Source: Acidovorax sp.
Lineage (GTDB): Bacteria; Pseudomonadota; Gammaproteobacteria; Burkholderiales; Burkholderiaceae_C
Direction: 5' to 3'
Assembly (NCBI RefSeq): GCF_027492855.1
Contig: NZ_JAPUDY010000008.1
Span: forward strand, 1-64,000
Length of the DNA: 64,000 nucleotides
Shown piece after piece: positions 50,089-59,557 of this stretch. The position numbers and the translations under genes are program-made. Each line of letters begins with the position of its first letter. The stretch's first letter is position 1. The notes beneath the pieces were generated by a model that was given only the letters and a program-made list of their open reading frames with translations, was not told where the DNA came from and ran no database searches.

Positions 50089-50896
50089 TCAGGTTCTGCT
50101 CATAACGACCCGCAACTGCTCGGCCGAACCGAGGTGCGCGCCATCGGGTGTCCACGCGTCCAGGCGCTCCAACAACCAGCCGTCCCTTCGGCAAACATCA
50201 GTGCGCGCGTGCAGCAGCACCCAGGGCGACGAAGCCAGGGCCAGACCGCTGCCCGGCGTCACAGTGAACGTGACGGTAGGCAGGGCCACGGGCGCATGGA
50301 GTACCGCTGCGTAAGACGGCGCAAGCCCGTCCATCAGCACAATCAGCCGGGCGTCATCGGGCGGGAGGTCGTCATCGACCAAGCGCAGCCAAGCGATAAG
50401 TTCGGGTTCAACGGCGCCGCTGAACGGTCGAACCTTGCCTACGGGCCGGATCTCGGTGTGGCGTGCAAACGGCACGAATTCGTTGGGTACTGTGAAAACC
50501 GGGCACTGCGATGGGGGTGGCACAACGGGCATCCGTGGCGCGATGGCCTTCCCGCTCTCTGGGCCAGGGACAGCGAATAACGCGCTGGCCGATAGAGCAA
50601 CGCGACTTTCTTCGGTTGCGTTCGCGTCCAGCCAGGACACTGTTTTTCCCGCAGAAGACTCCGATACGTCCAGCATGAATGGCTTGCGCAGGGCATGTCG
50701 GAATCGCCCCGAGACTGAACTGCTGCAATACGCGCCCCGGTGATCTGTCACGCATCGCGGCTGTCAACAAGCTCAGCGCCAATCCACCATGGAGACCACC
50801 GAACCCCCACCACGAGGAGTCCAGTCCTATTTGCGCTCCGGGCGTGGAGGCTTCATGGATTTGGGCAAGGCGCGCATTCGCATCAAAGGTAGTCAT
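50089..50896 (-). pseudogene. Acyl-CoA thioesterase gene with a frameshift
   Basis: The N-terminal 60 residues (MTTFDANARLAQIHEA...GGLHGGLALSLLTAAMRD...LQQFS) are in one frame. The remaining 200 or so (GRFRHALRKPFMLDV...[27 protein letters not shown]) are in another. Joined at about 50700 they make a double-hotdog, TesB-like thioesterase that starts at ATG 50896 and ends at 50089. A single-base change in the GGGG run at the junction would restore one frame, so this is either a real mutation or a sequencing error. Confidence 0.85.
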
Positions 50897-50969
50897 ACCC
50901 GCAAGCGTAGCGGTCGATCAAATTTCGGGAAGTGGCATAAATGACTATGTTAGGTCCATAATTGCCACA

Positions 50970-51977
50970 ATGATTACCCATCTGATATTCGACGGTGTGG
51001 CGGAAAGCTCTCTGGGCGTGGGAATCGACATCGTGGGTTCGGCAGCGCGTTTGGCTGCCAGTGGCGTGGTTGATGCGCCGCACGCGGCCAAGCTGCTGCG
51101 CCAGCGCGTGGTGTCGCTTGATGGCCAGCCGGTGCAATCCGGGGCAAATCGCACCATTGCTGTTGATGGCGCATTCAGCTTGCGCGGCATGGGGGCATCG
51201 GATGTCCTTGTGGTGCCAGGGTGGTTTTCCGCTACCGAAACTTCGATCGAACGGCTGCTGTCCCAAAACGATACCCAGCGTGGCGCTGCGGCCCTGGGGC
51301 GCGCGGCGAGCAAAGGAGTCATGCTCGCAGCGTCTTGCTCGGCCACGTTTTTGTTGGCCGAAACGGGGGCGTTAGACGGCCAGCGGGCAACCACAACTTG
51401 GTGGCTCGCCGCTGCATTCGCTCGCCGGTTTCCTGCCGTCTCATTGGCGGCGGACCGAATGGTGGTCGAAGCGCCTGGTGCACTGACAGCAGGTTCGGCC
51501 TTTGCCCATGCTGACCTGATGTTGGCGATCATCGCCCGCATCGCAGGTCCTTCGCTGGCGCAGTGGGTAGCCCGCTACCTCGTACTTGACAACCGGCCCT
51601 CACAGGCACGCTACATGGTGATGGAACATCTGCGCGTGTCTGATCCAGCCCTTCAAAAGGTTGAGCGTTTCATCATCGACAACCTGGACCGACAAATTAC
51701 GCTGGCGGAACTGGCCAATGTTGCAGCAGTTTCATCCCGAACCCTGGCTCGGCGCGTGCATGCCGGACTGGGCATGACCCCCAACGAACTTGTTCAGCGA
51801 TTGCGCGTCTCGCATGCGACGCACATGCTGGAAACCAGCAACGTCTCGGTCGACGAAGTCGCGACTCGCGTGGGTTATGCCGATCCAGCAGCGTTCCGGC
51901 GCGTGTTTCGGCGTTTCGCGGGCGAATCCCCGCGAGGTAGGCGCATTCAGAGCACGGGAGCCCATCAAGGCATGTGA
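50970..51977 (+). CDS. GlxA-type AraC-family regulator
   Basis: A 335-aa regulator with an N-terminal DJ-1/PfpI (class I glutamine amidotransferase-like) domain (about residues 1-185, including CSATFLLAETGAL) and a C-terminal AraC helix-turn-helix pair (about residues 225-320). This GlxA architecture is common among regulators of quaternary amine or amino-acid catabolism. It is divergent from the thioesterase-thiolase pair with a 73-bp gap, so that operon is its probable target. The start is ATG 50970, and a longer upstream reading lies over the divergent gene. Confidence 0.92.
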   Translation: MITHLIFDGVAESSLGVGIDIVGSAARLAASGVVDAPHAAKLLRQRVVSLDGQPVQSGANRTIAVDGAFSLRGMGASDVLVVPGWFSATETSIERLLSQNDTQRGAAALGRAASKGVMLAASCSATFLLAETGALDGQRATTTWWLAAAFARRFPAVSLAADRMVVEAPGALTAGSAFAHADLMLAIIARIAGPSLAQWVARYLVLDNRPSQARYMVMEHLRVSDPALQKVERFIIDNLDRQITLAELANVAAVSSRTLARRVHAGLGMTPNELVQRLRVSHATHMLETSNVSVDEVATRVGYADPAAFRRVFRRFAGESPRGRRIQSTGAHQGM

Positions 51978-52027
51978 CATCGGATGGTCCAGATGAAAAG
52001 TGTCTAGAAATGCCGAGGCGATCCAGC

Positions 52028-53053
52028 TCAGTCGATCTTGACATTGGCGTTCTTCACCACCTGCGCCATGCGGGCCGCTTCGCTGCGGAAGAACGCGGCG
52101 GCGGGCTCGGGCGGTGTGAGCCGGATCTCGTAGCCCTGGGCAATCAGCGCATCACGCGCCTCGGGCATCTCCATCGCGGACTTGAAGCCGTTGTACAGGC
52201 GGGCCAACTCGGCCTTGGGCAGACCGGTGGGTGCCACGGGGGCGATCCAGCCGTCGAGCTCGAAGCCCGGCAGGCCTTGCTCGGCGATGGTGGGCACGCC
52301 GGGCAGTGCCGCCACCCGGCTGGCCGTGGTCACGCCCAGCGCGCGCAATGCACCCGACTTGATGTGCGCTGCGGCTGGCGCCACCGCAACCACGCCCAAT
52401 TGCACCTGGCCGCCCAGGATGTCGTTCATCAGCGGGCCCATGCCCCGGTAGGGAATGTGCTTGATGTCGAGCCTGGCCTGGTCAACAAACATGGCCGCGC
52501 CCAGGTGCAGGATGGTGCCGTTGCCCGACGAACCGTAGTTGAGCACGCCGGGTTTCGCCTTGGCCAGGGCGATCAGCTCCTGCACCGTTTTGGCAGGCAC
52601 CGAGGGATGCGCCACCAGCACGAAGGGCGTGGCGCCCAGGATAGTGATGGGTGTGATGTCGGCCAGCGAGTCGAACGGGATGTTCTTATAGACGCTGGGG
52701 TTGACCACATGGTTGTTGGACACCACGCCGATCACAGAGCCGTCCTTGGGTGCCCGCACGATCTGCGTGGTGCCGGTGATGCCGCCCGCACCCGGCAGGT
52801 TCTCGATGACCACCGGCTGGCCCAGCGCCTTGGCCAGGCTGTTGCTGATGGCACGCATGGCGCCATCAGCACCCGAACCTGCCGACACCGGCATGATCAC
52901 GCGCAGCGGCTTGCCGTCACCCTGAGCGCGGGCACTGCGGGGCAGGCCCCAGGTCGCAGCACCCAGCACCATCGCGCCGGTGGCCAGGGCCTGGCGGCGC
53001 GAGAGGAGCCCCACGGCGCGGGGTGAAGCAATGGTGGGGGTGATTTTTTGCAT
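52028..53053 (-). CDS. Bug/TctC-family solute-binding protein
   Basis: A 341-aa periplasmic binding protein with a signal peptide that carries SRRQALATG and ends near ARAQG. The mature part has the family signatures VIENLPGAGGITGT and NYGSSGNGTILHLGAAMF. The start ATG 53053 follows GGAGACAACACC. It is the last gene of a probable operon with the HMG-CoA lyase-like and CoA-transferase genes, so its ligand may be the carboxylic acid degraded by them. Confidence 0.92.
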   Translation of the reverse strand: MQKITPTIASPRAVGLLSRRQALATGAMVLGAATWGLPRSARAQGDGKPLRVIMPVSAGSGADGAMRAISNSLAKALGQPVVIENLPGAGGITGTTQIVRAPKDGSVIGVVSNNHVVNPSVYKNIPFDSLADITPITILGATPFVLVAHPSVPAKTVQELIALAKAKPGVLNYGSSGNGTILHLGAAMFVDQARLDIKHIPYRGMGPLMNDILGGQVQLGVVAVAPAAAHIKSGALRALGVTTASRVAALPGVPTIAEQGLPGFELDGWIAPVAPTGLPKAELARLYNGFKSAMEMPEARDALIAQGYEIRLTPPEPAAAFFRSEAARMAQVVKNANVKID

Positions 53054-53116
53054 GGTGTTGTCTCCGGTCGTTGTCATGGAATCCAGGGCTGCGGTCTGCG
53101 CCGCATGGTGAAAAGG

Positions 53117-54331
53117 TCAGGCTACGGCGCCGGATGCCTGCAGCGCCGTCACATCCTCGGGCGTGTAGCCCAGGGATTGCAGCAGCTCGGCCGTGTGCTG
53201 GCCCAGGCGGGGCGGGTCGCATCGCACGTCGAGCCGCTCGCCCGCCATGCGCAGCGGCATGAGCGTGATCTGCGCCGTCTGGCCCGCACGCTCGCCATCG
53301 GGCAGCGTGATGTCGGCCAGACCGCCCGTAGCCTGCAGGTGCGGGTCGTCAAACAATTCTTCGGGCCGGCGGATGGGTGCGAACGGCAGACCGTGGCGTT
53401 CGAAGATCGCAGCAAGTTCATCCGCCGTGTGTGCGGCCAAACGCTCGCGCAGCACGGGCATCAGCGTGGGGCGGGCGCGCACGCGGTTGTTGTTGGTGGC
53501 CAGGCTGGCGTCGGCCTTCAGGTCGGCATAGCCCATGGCGTCGCAAAAGGTCTGCCACTGCGCGTCGCTCACAGCGGCCAGAAAAATCTGCCCACCGTCC
53601 TTCACGCTGAACACGTCGTACACGGCCCAGGACGAGATGCGGTCGGGCATGGGGGCGGCGGGCTGGCCCGTTACGGCGTACTGCATCATGTGCTGGCCGA
53701 CCAGGAACACGTTGTTCTCGAACAGCGCCGAGTCCACCTCCTGCCCGCGCCCGGTGATGCCGCGCTGCATCAGCGCCGCCATGGCGCCGATGGCGCCAAA
53801 CATGCCGCCCATGATGTCGTTCACACTGCTGCCCGCGCGCAGCGGGTCGCCGGGGCGCCCAGTCATGTAGGCCAGGCCACCCATCATCTGCACCACCTCG
53901 TCGAGTGCCGTGCGGTGCTCGTAGGGGCCAGGCAAAAAGCCGGTGTGGTTCACGTAGATGAGGCGCGGGTTGAGCTGGCTCAGCGCTGCGTAGTCCAGCC
54001 CGTATTTCGTCATTACGCCGGGCTTGAAGTTCTGCGCCACCACATCGGCCGAGGCGGCCAGTTTGCGCGCGACTTCCAGGCCCTTTGGGCTGCGCAGGTC
54101 CAGCGCGATACTCTTTTTGTTGCGGTTGAACATGGGGAAGAAGCCCGCGCCCGCACCCAGCAGGTGGCGCGTGCGGTCGCCGTCCACGGGCTCGACCTTG
54201 ATGACCTCGGCCCCCAGGTCGGCCAGCACCATGCCGCAGGTGGGGCCCATGACCATGTGGGTGAACTCCACCACGCGCAGGCCTTCGAGCGGCAGGCGGG
54301 GGGACGATGGTGCGGTTGGTGTGTCGTTCAT
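53117..54331 (-). CDS. Family III CoA-transferase (CaiB/BaiF)
   Basis: A 404-aa CoA-transferase that moves CoA between carboxylic acids. The N-terminal PLEGLRVVEFTHMVMGPTCG and DLGAEVIKVEPVDGD segments and the DVVAQNFKPGVM motif are typical. In the position of the catalytic Asp of this family (D169 of formyl-CoA transferase) this protein has Glu, in VDSALFENNV. It lies between the lyase and Bug genes, 22 bp from the lyase stop. The acid substrate is unknown. Confidence 0.92.
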   Translation of the reverse strand: MNDTPTAPSSPRLPLEGLRVVEFTHMVMGPTCGMVLADLGAEVIKVEPVDGDRTRHLLGAGAGFFPMFNRNKKSIALDLRSPKGLEVARKLAASADVVAQNFKPGVMTKYGLDYAALSQLNPRLIYVNHTGFLPGPYEHRTALDEVVQMMGGLAYMTGRPGDPLRAGSSVNDIMGGMFGAIGAMAALMQRGITGRGQEVDSALFENNVFLVGQHMMQYAVTGQPAAPMPDRISSWAVYDVFSVKDGGQIFLAAVSDAQWQTFCDAMGYADLKADASLATNNNRVRARPTLMPVLRERLAAHTADELAAIFERHGLPFAPIRRPEELFDDPHLQATGGLADITLPDGERAGQTAQITLMPLRMAGERLDVRCDPPRLGQHTAELLQSLGYTPEDVTALQASGAVA

Positions 54332-54353
54332 GTTCGGAGAATGGATAAGAAGA

Positions 54354-55325
54354 TCAGGCTGTTGCGGTTGCGGCTTCGCGCAGCGCAGCGGGTGCGGCAT
54401 TCTGCGGCAGCCCTGCCTGCCACAGCGTGCCGTGCAGGGTCTCGCCCTCCAGCCAGCCCGCCACGCGCTGGCGCAGCGCCAGCAGCGCACCCACGCCGAT
54501 GCCTGTGGCCACGCCCATGCGCTCCAGCATGAACACCAAGTCCTCGGTCGTGACGTTGCCGCTGGCGCCCGGCGCGTGCGGGCAACCACCAATACCGGCC
54601 AGGCAGGCGTCGAAGCGCGTGATGCCCGCCTGCCAAGCCGCATAAACATTGGCCAGGCCCATGCCACGCGTGTCGTGAAAGTGAGCGCAGGCCAGGCGAT
54701 CCCCCACCAGCGCACGCGCTTTTTCAAACAGGCGGGCCACTGATGCCGGGTCGGCATAACCCACGGTATCAGCCAGGCTCACGCGGTCGGCACCCGCATC
54801 CAGCAAGGCCACCATCAGGCGCAGCACTTCGCTCTCAGCGACCTCGCCCTGCAGGGTGCAGCCAAAGGCCGTGCCCACACCGCCCTCGATCAGGGTGCGG
54901 CTGCCGCTGGCATCACGCGCGGCGCGAATGCGCGCCACCTCGGCGACGACCTCGTCAGGCGTCTTGCGCAGATTGGCCAGGCTGTGGGCGTGGCTGGCTG
55001 ACAAGGGCACGACCATCAGGTCGGCGCCGCATTCAAGCGCACGCTCGGCACCTTTGTAGTTGGGCACGAGCACCGAGGCGATCAGGCCCGGCAGGGTTTT
55101 GGCGTGGGCCAGCACCTCGGCCGTGTCGGCCAGCTGGGGCAACAGGCGGGCGGGCACGAAGGAGCCGACCTCGATCTCGCGCATGCCTGCGGCGTAGGCA
55201 GCGTTGATCCATTCGATCTTGTGCGCGGTAGGCACCACGGTGGCAATGCTTTGCAGGCCGTCGCGCAGGCCCACTTCGCGGACCACGGCACGCGGCAGGT
55301 CTGGCTGAATCGGCAAGGTGCTCAC
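54354..55325 (-). CDS. Hydroxymethylglutaryl-CoA lyase-like enzyme
   Basis: A 323-aa TIM-barrel lyase with the DRE-TIM signature VGLRDGLQ near residue 18, the HFHDTRG metal site and the C-terminal CLAGIGGCPHAPGASGNVTTEDLV loop with the catalytic Cys. Enzymes of this group cleave 3-hydroxy-3-methylglutaryl-CoA or related 3-hydroxyacyl-CoA (for example citramalyl-CoA). Together with the CoA-transferase and Bug protein, this suggests uptake, activation and cleavage of a branched C5-C6 diacid. The start is GTG 55325. It is divergent from a LysR regulator. Confidence 0.92.
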   Translation of the reverse strand: MSTLPIQPDLPRAVVREVGLRDGLQSIATVVPTAHKIEWINAAYAAGMREIEVGSFVPARLLPQLADTAEVLAHAKTLPGLIASVLVPNYKGAERALECGADLMVVPLSASHAHSLANLRKTPDEVVAEVARIRAARDASGSRTLIEGGVGTAFGCTLQGEVAESEVLRLMVALLDAGADRVSLADTVGYADPASVARLFEKARALVGDRLACAHFHDTRGMGLANVYAAWQAGITRFDACLAGIGGCPHAPGASGNVTTEDLVFMLERMGVATGIGVGALLALRQRVAGWLEGETLHGTLWQAGLPQNAAPAALREAATATA

Positions 55326-55446
55326 AGGATGTCTCTTTCTGGTGGAGGTCTGCCGTGGATTTTAGAAATTCCCAACAGAATCAGAAAATACATTTAGGAA
55401 GCCATATGATTCCAAAAAGGAACACCAAAGACCTGAAGACAACAGC
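55326..55446. promoter_or_regulatory. Divergent LysR-lyase control region
   Basis: The 121-bp intergenic region contains an imperfect palindrome GGAAGCCATATGATTCC, a plausible binding site for the LysR-type regulator that is encoded divergently. No exact promoter hexamers stand out. Confidence 0.4.
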
Positions 55447-56349
55447 ATGCGCGACCTGGACCTGCAAACCCTGCGCCTGTTTGCCGCCGTGTGCGAGCAG
55501 CGCAGCATTGCGCGTGTGGCCGAGCAGGAGTCCATCGTGGGTTCGGCCATCAGCAAACGGCTGGCGCAGCTCGAAGACACGGTGGGCACGCCCCTGCTGC
55601 TGCGCAAGCGCCGGGGCGTGGTGCCCACACCGGCGGGCGAAACCCTGCTGGAGCATGCGCGCACCATGCTGGCCAGCATGGGGCAGATCGAGCGCGACAT
55701 GGCGGCCTATGCCACCGGCACGCGCGGCCATGTGCGCATGCTAGTCACCGCATCCGTCATGGCCGAGTCGCTGGCCGACGACGTAGCGGCTTTTCTGCAA
55801 GACCCCGCGCACCGCGATATCCAGGTGAGCCTGGAAGAGCGCGTAAGCCCCGACGTGGTGCAGGGCGTGCGCGACGGCAGCGCGTCCATTGGTATCTGCT
55901 GGGACGCAGCCGACCTCTCGGGCCTGGAAACCAGTGCCTACCGCAGCGACCACCTGGCCGTGGTGGCCCATACCTCGCATCCCGTGGCACAGCTAGACAG
56001 CGTGCGCTTTGCCGATGTGCTGGAGCATGAGTTCGTCAGCATGCCCGCCCTGAGTGCGGTGCAGGTGCTGCTGGCGCGCGCGGCCGCTGTAGAGGGTAGA
56101 ACGCTGGCCCACAGGGTGCTGGTGTCCAACTTTGACGCAGCCCTGCGGGTGGTGCGCGCCAACCTCGCCATCAGCGTGGTGCCGCGTGAAGTGGCGGAGC
56201 CGTTTGCCCAATTGGCGCCCGTGCGCATCGTGCCGCTGAGTGACGCCTGGGCCCAGCGGCGGTTTGCCATCTGCTACCGCAGCGCCCAATTCCTTCCTCC
56301 AGCCGCTCAATTGCTGGTGGGTCATCTGGCGGGGCTGGGGCACGGGTAG
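55447..56349 (+). CDS. LysR-family transcriptional regulator
   Basis: A 300-aa LysR regulator with an N-terminal winged helix-turn-helix (residues 1-62: LQTLRLFAAVCEQRSIARVAEQ...AISKRLAQLEDTVGTPLLLR) and a periplasmic-binding-protein-like effector domain (about 90-295). Its divergent position implies that it controls the HMG-CoA lyase-CoA-transferase-Bug operon in response to an organic acid. Confidence 0.95.
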   Translation: MRDLDLQTLRLFAAVCEQRSIARVAEQESIVGSAISKRLAQLEDTVGTPLLLRKRRGVVPTPAGETLLEHARTMLASMGQIERDMAAYATGTRGHVRMLVTASVMAESLADDVAAFLQDPAHRDIQVSLEERVSPDVVQGVRDGSASIGICWDAADLSGLETSAYRSDHLAVVAHTSHPVAQLDSVRFADVLEHEFVSMPALSAVQVLLARAAAVEGRTLAHRVLVSNFDAALRVVRANLAISVVPREVAEPFAQLAPVRIVPLSDAWAQRRFAICYRSAQFLPPAAQLLVGHLAGLGHG

Positions 56350-56554
56350 CACCGCCCCAAAACCGTGGCCCCGTCGCAACAGTTTGATACGCAACATCGT
56401 ATTTTTCGCCCTTAGCGCATATGTACCGTGCGTTCGGAGCTACTAAACTTGTAGCAAAATGGGTTCCGCGCTATAGTCTCAGCGCATCAGCGGGTCCGGC
56501 AAGCAGCCCCCCGCACCGAACCTGAATTCAATATTTGCGCGAGGAGAAGCGTCC

Positions 56555-56863
56555 ATGAGCTCCAAAGAAAATGCGTCCATCAACCAGCTTTTCGAAAAAC
56601 TCGAATGCCGTTATGCGCTGCGCGTGCTGTGGGCACTGAAAGACGGCCACCCCCAGACCTTCCGCCTGCTGCAAGACAGCGTGGGCGGCATCACGCCCAA
56701 CACCCTCAACACCCGCATCAAAGAGCTGCGTGAAGCCGGTTTTGTGGACCACGGCAGCGACGGCTACACCGTCACCCCCTCGGGCGCCGACCTGCTCAAG
56801 CGCCTGTCGGACGTGCAGGCCTTTGCCACCCGCTGGGTGGCAGGCCGCGCCAAGAAGGCTTAA
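56555..56863 (+). CDS. HxlR/PadR-like winged-helix regulator
   Basis: A 102-aa protein with a winged helix-turn-helix of the HxlR type: CRYALRVLWALKDG, TPNTLNTRIKELREAGFV and YTVTPSGADLLKRL. HxlR proteins are small dimeric regulators of stress or carbon genes. The start ATG follows GAGGAGAAGCGTCC. The target is not evident, since it is followed by fkpB-type FKBP after a repeat. The single Cys (near residue 16) is at the position used for redox sensing in some relatives. Confidence 0.85.
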   Translation: MSSKENASINQLFEKLECRYALRVLWALKDGHPQTFRLLQDSVGGITPNTLNTRIKELREAGFVDHGSDGYTVTPSGADLLKRLSDVQAFATRWVAGRAKKA

Positions 56864-56938
56864 GCCCCTCCTCTTTCGCTGGCCCACATGGCGCCTGCCC
56901 CTGCATACGCGGGGCATTCGCTAAAATAGGGGTCGAAT

Positions 56939-56992
56939 TGGCTTCTAGCGCTCTATACACAAGCGCTAGAAGCTATATTTTTAATAGCATTC
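56939..56992 (+). repeat. Comamonadaceae-type dispersed repeat, copy F
   Basis: TGGCTTCTAGCGCTCTATA...CAAGCGCTAGAAGCTAT...AATAGCATTC, with both stems well preserved, lying between the HxlR-like gene and the FKBP gene. The AGCGCT/AGCGCT arms with GAAGCTAT can fold into a strong hairpin. Confidence 0.8.
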
Positions 56993-57005
56993 AAGGAATT
57001 TCCCC

Positions 57006-57365
57006 ATGGCACTGACCACCACCGCATCCGGCCTGCAATACGAAGACACCGTCGTTGGCGAAGGCACCGAAGCCACCAAGGGCCAGAACGTGTCGGTGCA
57101 TTACACCGGCTGGCTCCACAACAACGGCGAGCAAGGCGCCAAGTTCGACTCCAGCCGCGACCGCAACGACCCCTTCGAGTTTTCGCTGGGCGCTGGCATG
57201 GTCATCAAGGGCTGGGACGAAGGCGTGCAGGGCATGAAGATCGGCGGCCAGCGCACGCTGATCATCCCCGCCGCCCTGGGCTACGGCGCCCGTGGCGCCG
57301 GTGGCGTGATCCCACCGAACGCCACGCTGAAGTTCGACGTGGAACTGCTGAAGGTCGGCCGCTGA
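57006..57365 (+). CDS. FKBP-type peptidyl-prolyl isomerase
   Basis: A 119-aa cytosolic single-domain FKBP that speeds cis-trans isomerisation of prolyl bonds. The conserved VHYTGWL, FDSSRDRNDPFEFSLG, GWDEGVQGMK and IIPAALGYGARGAGGVIPPNATL segments are complete. There is no signal peptide. It ends in a strong UUCG-loop terminator. Confidence 0.95.
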   Translation: MALTTTASGLQYEDTVVGEGTEATKGQNVSVHYTGWLHNNGEQGAKFDSSRDRNDPFEFSLGAGMVIKGWDEGVQGMKIGGQRTLIIPAALGYGARGAGGVIPPNATLKFDVELLKVGR

Positions 57366-57407
57366 GCCGCTGCCCACCAGCAACTACTTGAGCTTGCTCA
57401 CCAAAAC

Positions 57408-57428
57408 AAGGCCTTCGGGCCTTTTTTT
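57408..57428. terminator. Bidirectional terminator, FKBP and wspR
   Basis: AAGGCC-TTCG-GGCCTT followed by a T run on the plus strand, and by TTGTTTT on the minus strand. It lies between the converging FKBP and wspR genes. Confidence 0.85.
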
Positions 57429-57494
57429 GTGTCCGCCGCTGCCCCGGAAAACCTGCCGCGGCGCCTTGCAGGGGCCGCGCGAACTGACCATTGC

Positions 57495-58514
57495 CTATTC
57501 CGGGGCCACCTCGACACGGTTGCGCCCATTGTTCTTGGCCTGATAGAGCGCGCGGTCGGCCCGCTCGACCAATTCAACCGGCTCGTGGGCTTCGCTCGGC
57601 ACCAGCATGGCGACCCCCACCGAGACGGTTACCACGGAACCCCCTGGCTGCACCTGGTGCGGTATTGCCAGTGCCTCGATGGCCTGCCGCAGGTTCTCGG
57701 CCAGCAGCAGTGCGCCGTTGAGCGATGTCTCCGGCAGCACCAGTGCAAACTCCTCGCCGCCATAGCGGGCCGCAAGGTCCGTGGCACGCCGGCGCACTTC
57801 GGAGAGCACTCCCGCCACCGCGCACAAGGTGTCATCGCCCATCACGTGGCCGTAGTGGTCGTTGTACAGCTTGAACTGATCCACATCGATCAGCAGCAGC
57901 GACAACTCGCTGCGCAAGCGGCGGCCGCGCAGCCATTCGGTTTCCAGAAACTCATCGAAATGGCGGCGATTGGACAGCCCCGTGAGGCCATCGGACTTCA
58001 TCAGTTGCTGCAACGCCAGGTTGGTTTCCTGCAATTGCTGCTGGCTCAGGCGCAGCGCGCGGTTGGCCTCGTCGCGCTGCTTGAGCGCCATGTAGGCACG
58101 TGCGTGGTAGCGGATGCGCGCAATCAGCTCGATGGCGTCGGGGAGCTTGACGAGGTAGTCGTTGGCCCCGGCCGCAAAGGCCTGGCTCTTCACCCGGGCG
58201 TCCTCCCTGGACGACAGCACGATGATGGGTGTGTCGGCCAGGGTGTCGAGAGCGCGGTAGCCACGCACCAGGTCCAGCCCATCCACACCCGGCATCACAA
58301 GGTCCTGCAGGATGACCGCCGGACGGATACGTTCGGCCACGGCCAGGGCATCGCCGGGGGCGTTGCAGTAGTGGAAATCAATACCAGCCTCGCCAGCCAG
58401 CATGCGCCGCACCGCCTCGCCAATCATGGCCTGGTCATCGACCAGCAGCACCATCACGTCACCAACGTCAGCACCTGCCGGGCGATCAGGCTTCGAATCG
58501 ATACCTGTCGTCAT
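57495..58514 (-). CDS. wspR: WspR-type response regulator diguanylate cyclase
   Basis: WspR is the output of the Wsp chemosensory system: when phosphorylated by WspE, it makes cyclic-di-GMP and promotes biofilm formation. The 339-aa protein starts at ATG 58514 after AGGAGAAT. A receiver domain (residues 20-140) with the phosphorylated Asp at D71 (VILQDLVMP) is followed by a coiled-coil linker ([20 protein letters not shown]) and a GGDEF domain with RYGGEEF and the RATD inhibitory site. Its gene follows wspF on the minus strand, and its terminator is shared with the FKBP gene. Confidence 0.95.
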   Translation of the reverse strand: MTTGIDSKPDRPAGADVGDVMVLLVDDQAMIGEAVRRMLAGEAGIDFHYCNAPGDALAVAERIRPAVILQDLVMPGVDGLDLVRGYRALDTLADTPIIVLSSREDARVKSQAFAAGANDYLVKLPDAIELIARIRYHARAYMALKQRDEANRALRLSQQQLQETNLALQQLMKSDGLTGLSNRRHFDEFLETEWLRGRRLRSELSLLLIDVDQFKLYNDHYGHVMGDDTLCAVAGVLSEVRRRATDLAARYGGEEFALVLPETSLNGALLLAENLRQAIEALAIPHQVQPGGSVVTVSVGVAMLVPSEAHEPVELVERADRALYQAKNNGRNRVEVAPE

Positions 58515-58537
58515 CGCATTCTCCTCAAGTTTCTTGT

Positions 58538-59557
58538 TCACGGGCACAGCTCCTGCAGGCGCCCTGCGATACGCGACAGCGGCAACACCTCTGTCGCTGC
58601 ATTGATTTCGACCGCCGCCTTGGGCATGCCCCAGACAGCGCTGCTGGCCCGGTCCTGGGCAATGGTGGTGAAGCCTCGTTCACGCATGGCCTTGAGCCCC
58701 TGCGCACCATCGTTACCCATGCCCGTCAGCAGCACGCCAACGGCAGGCCCACGCCAATACCTGGCCACGCTGTGCATGAAGACATCGACCGATGGCCGGT
58801 ACGGCAACCCGGCCGGTTCGTCGGAATAGACCAACTCGCCACCATGCTCCAGACACAAATGGCTGTTACCGCTCGCCAGCAACACAGCGCCCGGCTGCGG
58901 CGCCTCGCGGGCCCGTGCCAGCCGCACCGGCAGCGCACATTCGCGCGCCAGCCATTCGGCCATGCCGGCTGAGAATCTGTCGTCCAGATGCTGCACCAGA
59001 ACGATGGCGCAGCGGCAGTTGGCGCGCAGGTTGCCCAAGAGCGTGTTGATCGTGGCAGGCCCGCCCGCCGAAGCGCCAATCGCCACCAAGGTGGGCCATG
59101 GCTCGGCCATGGCACGTGGTGCAGACGCCTGCAAGGGCGCCGATGCCGTCGCCGCGTCGGTGCTTGCCATGAAACTGCCGCTGAGCAGACCGATGTTGCG
59201 GATGCGGCGCAACAGACGCTCGCTGTCCATGTCAGATCTGGCGCCCAGGCCGGGAAGGTCCACCACGTCGCGGGCACCAAGCCCCAGCGCAGCAAACACC
59301 AGGTCCGCACGCGGTTCCGCCAAGGTAGTAAAGAGCAGGACGGGACAGGGCATGATGGCCTGCAGGCGGCGCACGCACTCAAGGTCTGCCTCGCTATCGA
59401 GCTGCTGAAGCAGCAGATCTGGCGGCTCCTCCGCACTGAGGTGCTGGCTGGCCTCGTCAAGGCTGAGCGCCTGCCATGCCTGCTGGTGCAGCGGCTCGAT
59501 CAGGCGGCGCAAGGCCTGGGTCAGGCTGGGGCTGTCGGCCATGATGGCGAGTTTCAT
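58538..59557 (-). CDS. wspF: WspF-type chemoreceptor methylesterase (CheB-like)
   Basis: WspF removes methyl groups from the Wsp receptor. The 339-aa protein has the catalytic C-terminal methylesterase domain with [10 protein letters not shown] (Ser), VQHLDDRFS (His) and [10 protein letters not shown] (Asp), complete. The N-terminal receiver-like domain is degenerate: in place of the phosphorylated Asp (MDL in typical WspF) it has QQL. It overlaps wspE by four bases (59554-59557). The degenerate receiver suggests that phosphorylation does not control this WspF in the usual way. Confidence 0.92.
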   Translation of the reverse strand: MKLAIMADSPSLTQALRRLIEPLHQQAWQALSLDEASQHLSAEEPPDLLLQQLDSEADLECVRRLQAIMPCPVLLFTTLAEPRADLVFAALGLGARDVVDLPGLGARSDMDSERLLRRIRNIGLLSGSFMASTDAATASAPLQASAPRAMAEPWPTLVAIGASAGGPATINTLLGNLRANCRCAIVLVQHLDDRFSAGMAEWLARECALPVRLARAREAPQPGAVLLASGNSHLCLEHGGELVYSDEPAGLPYRPSVDVFMHSVARYWRGPAVGVLLTGMGNDGAQGLKAMRERGFTTIAQDRASSAVWGMPKAAVEINAATEVLPLSRIAGRLQELCP

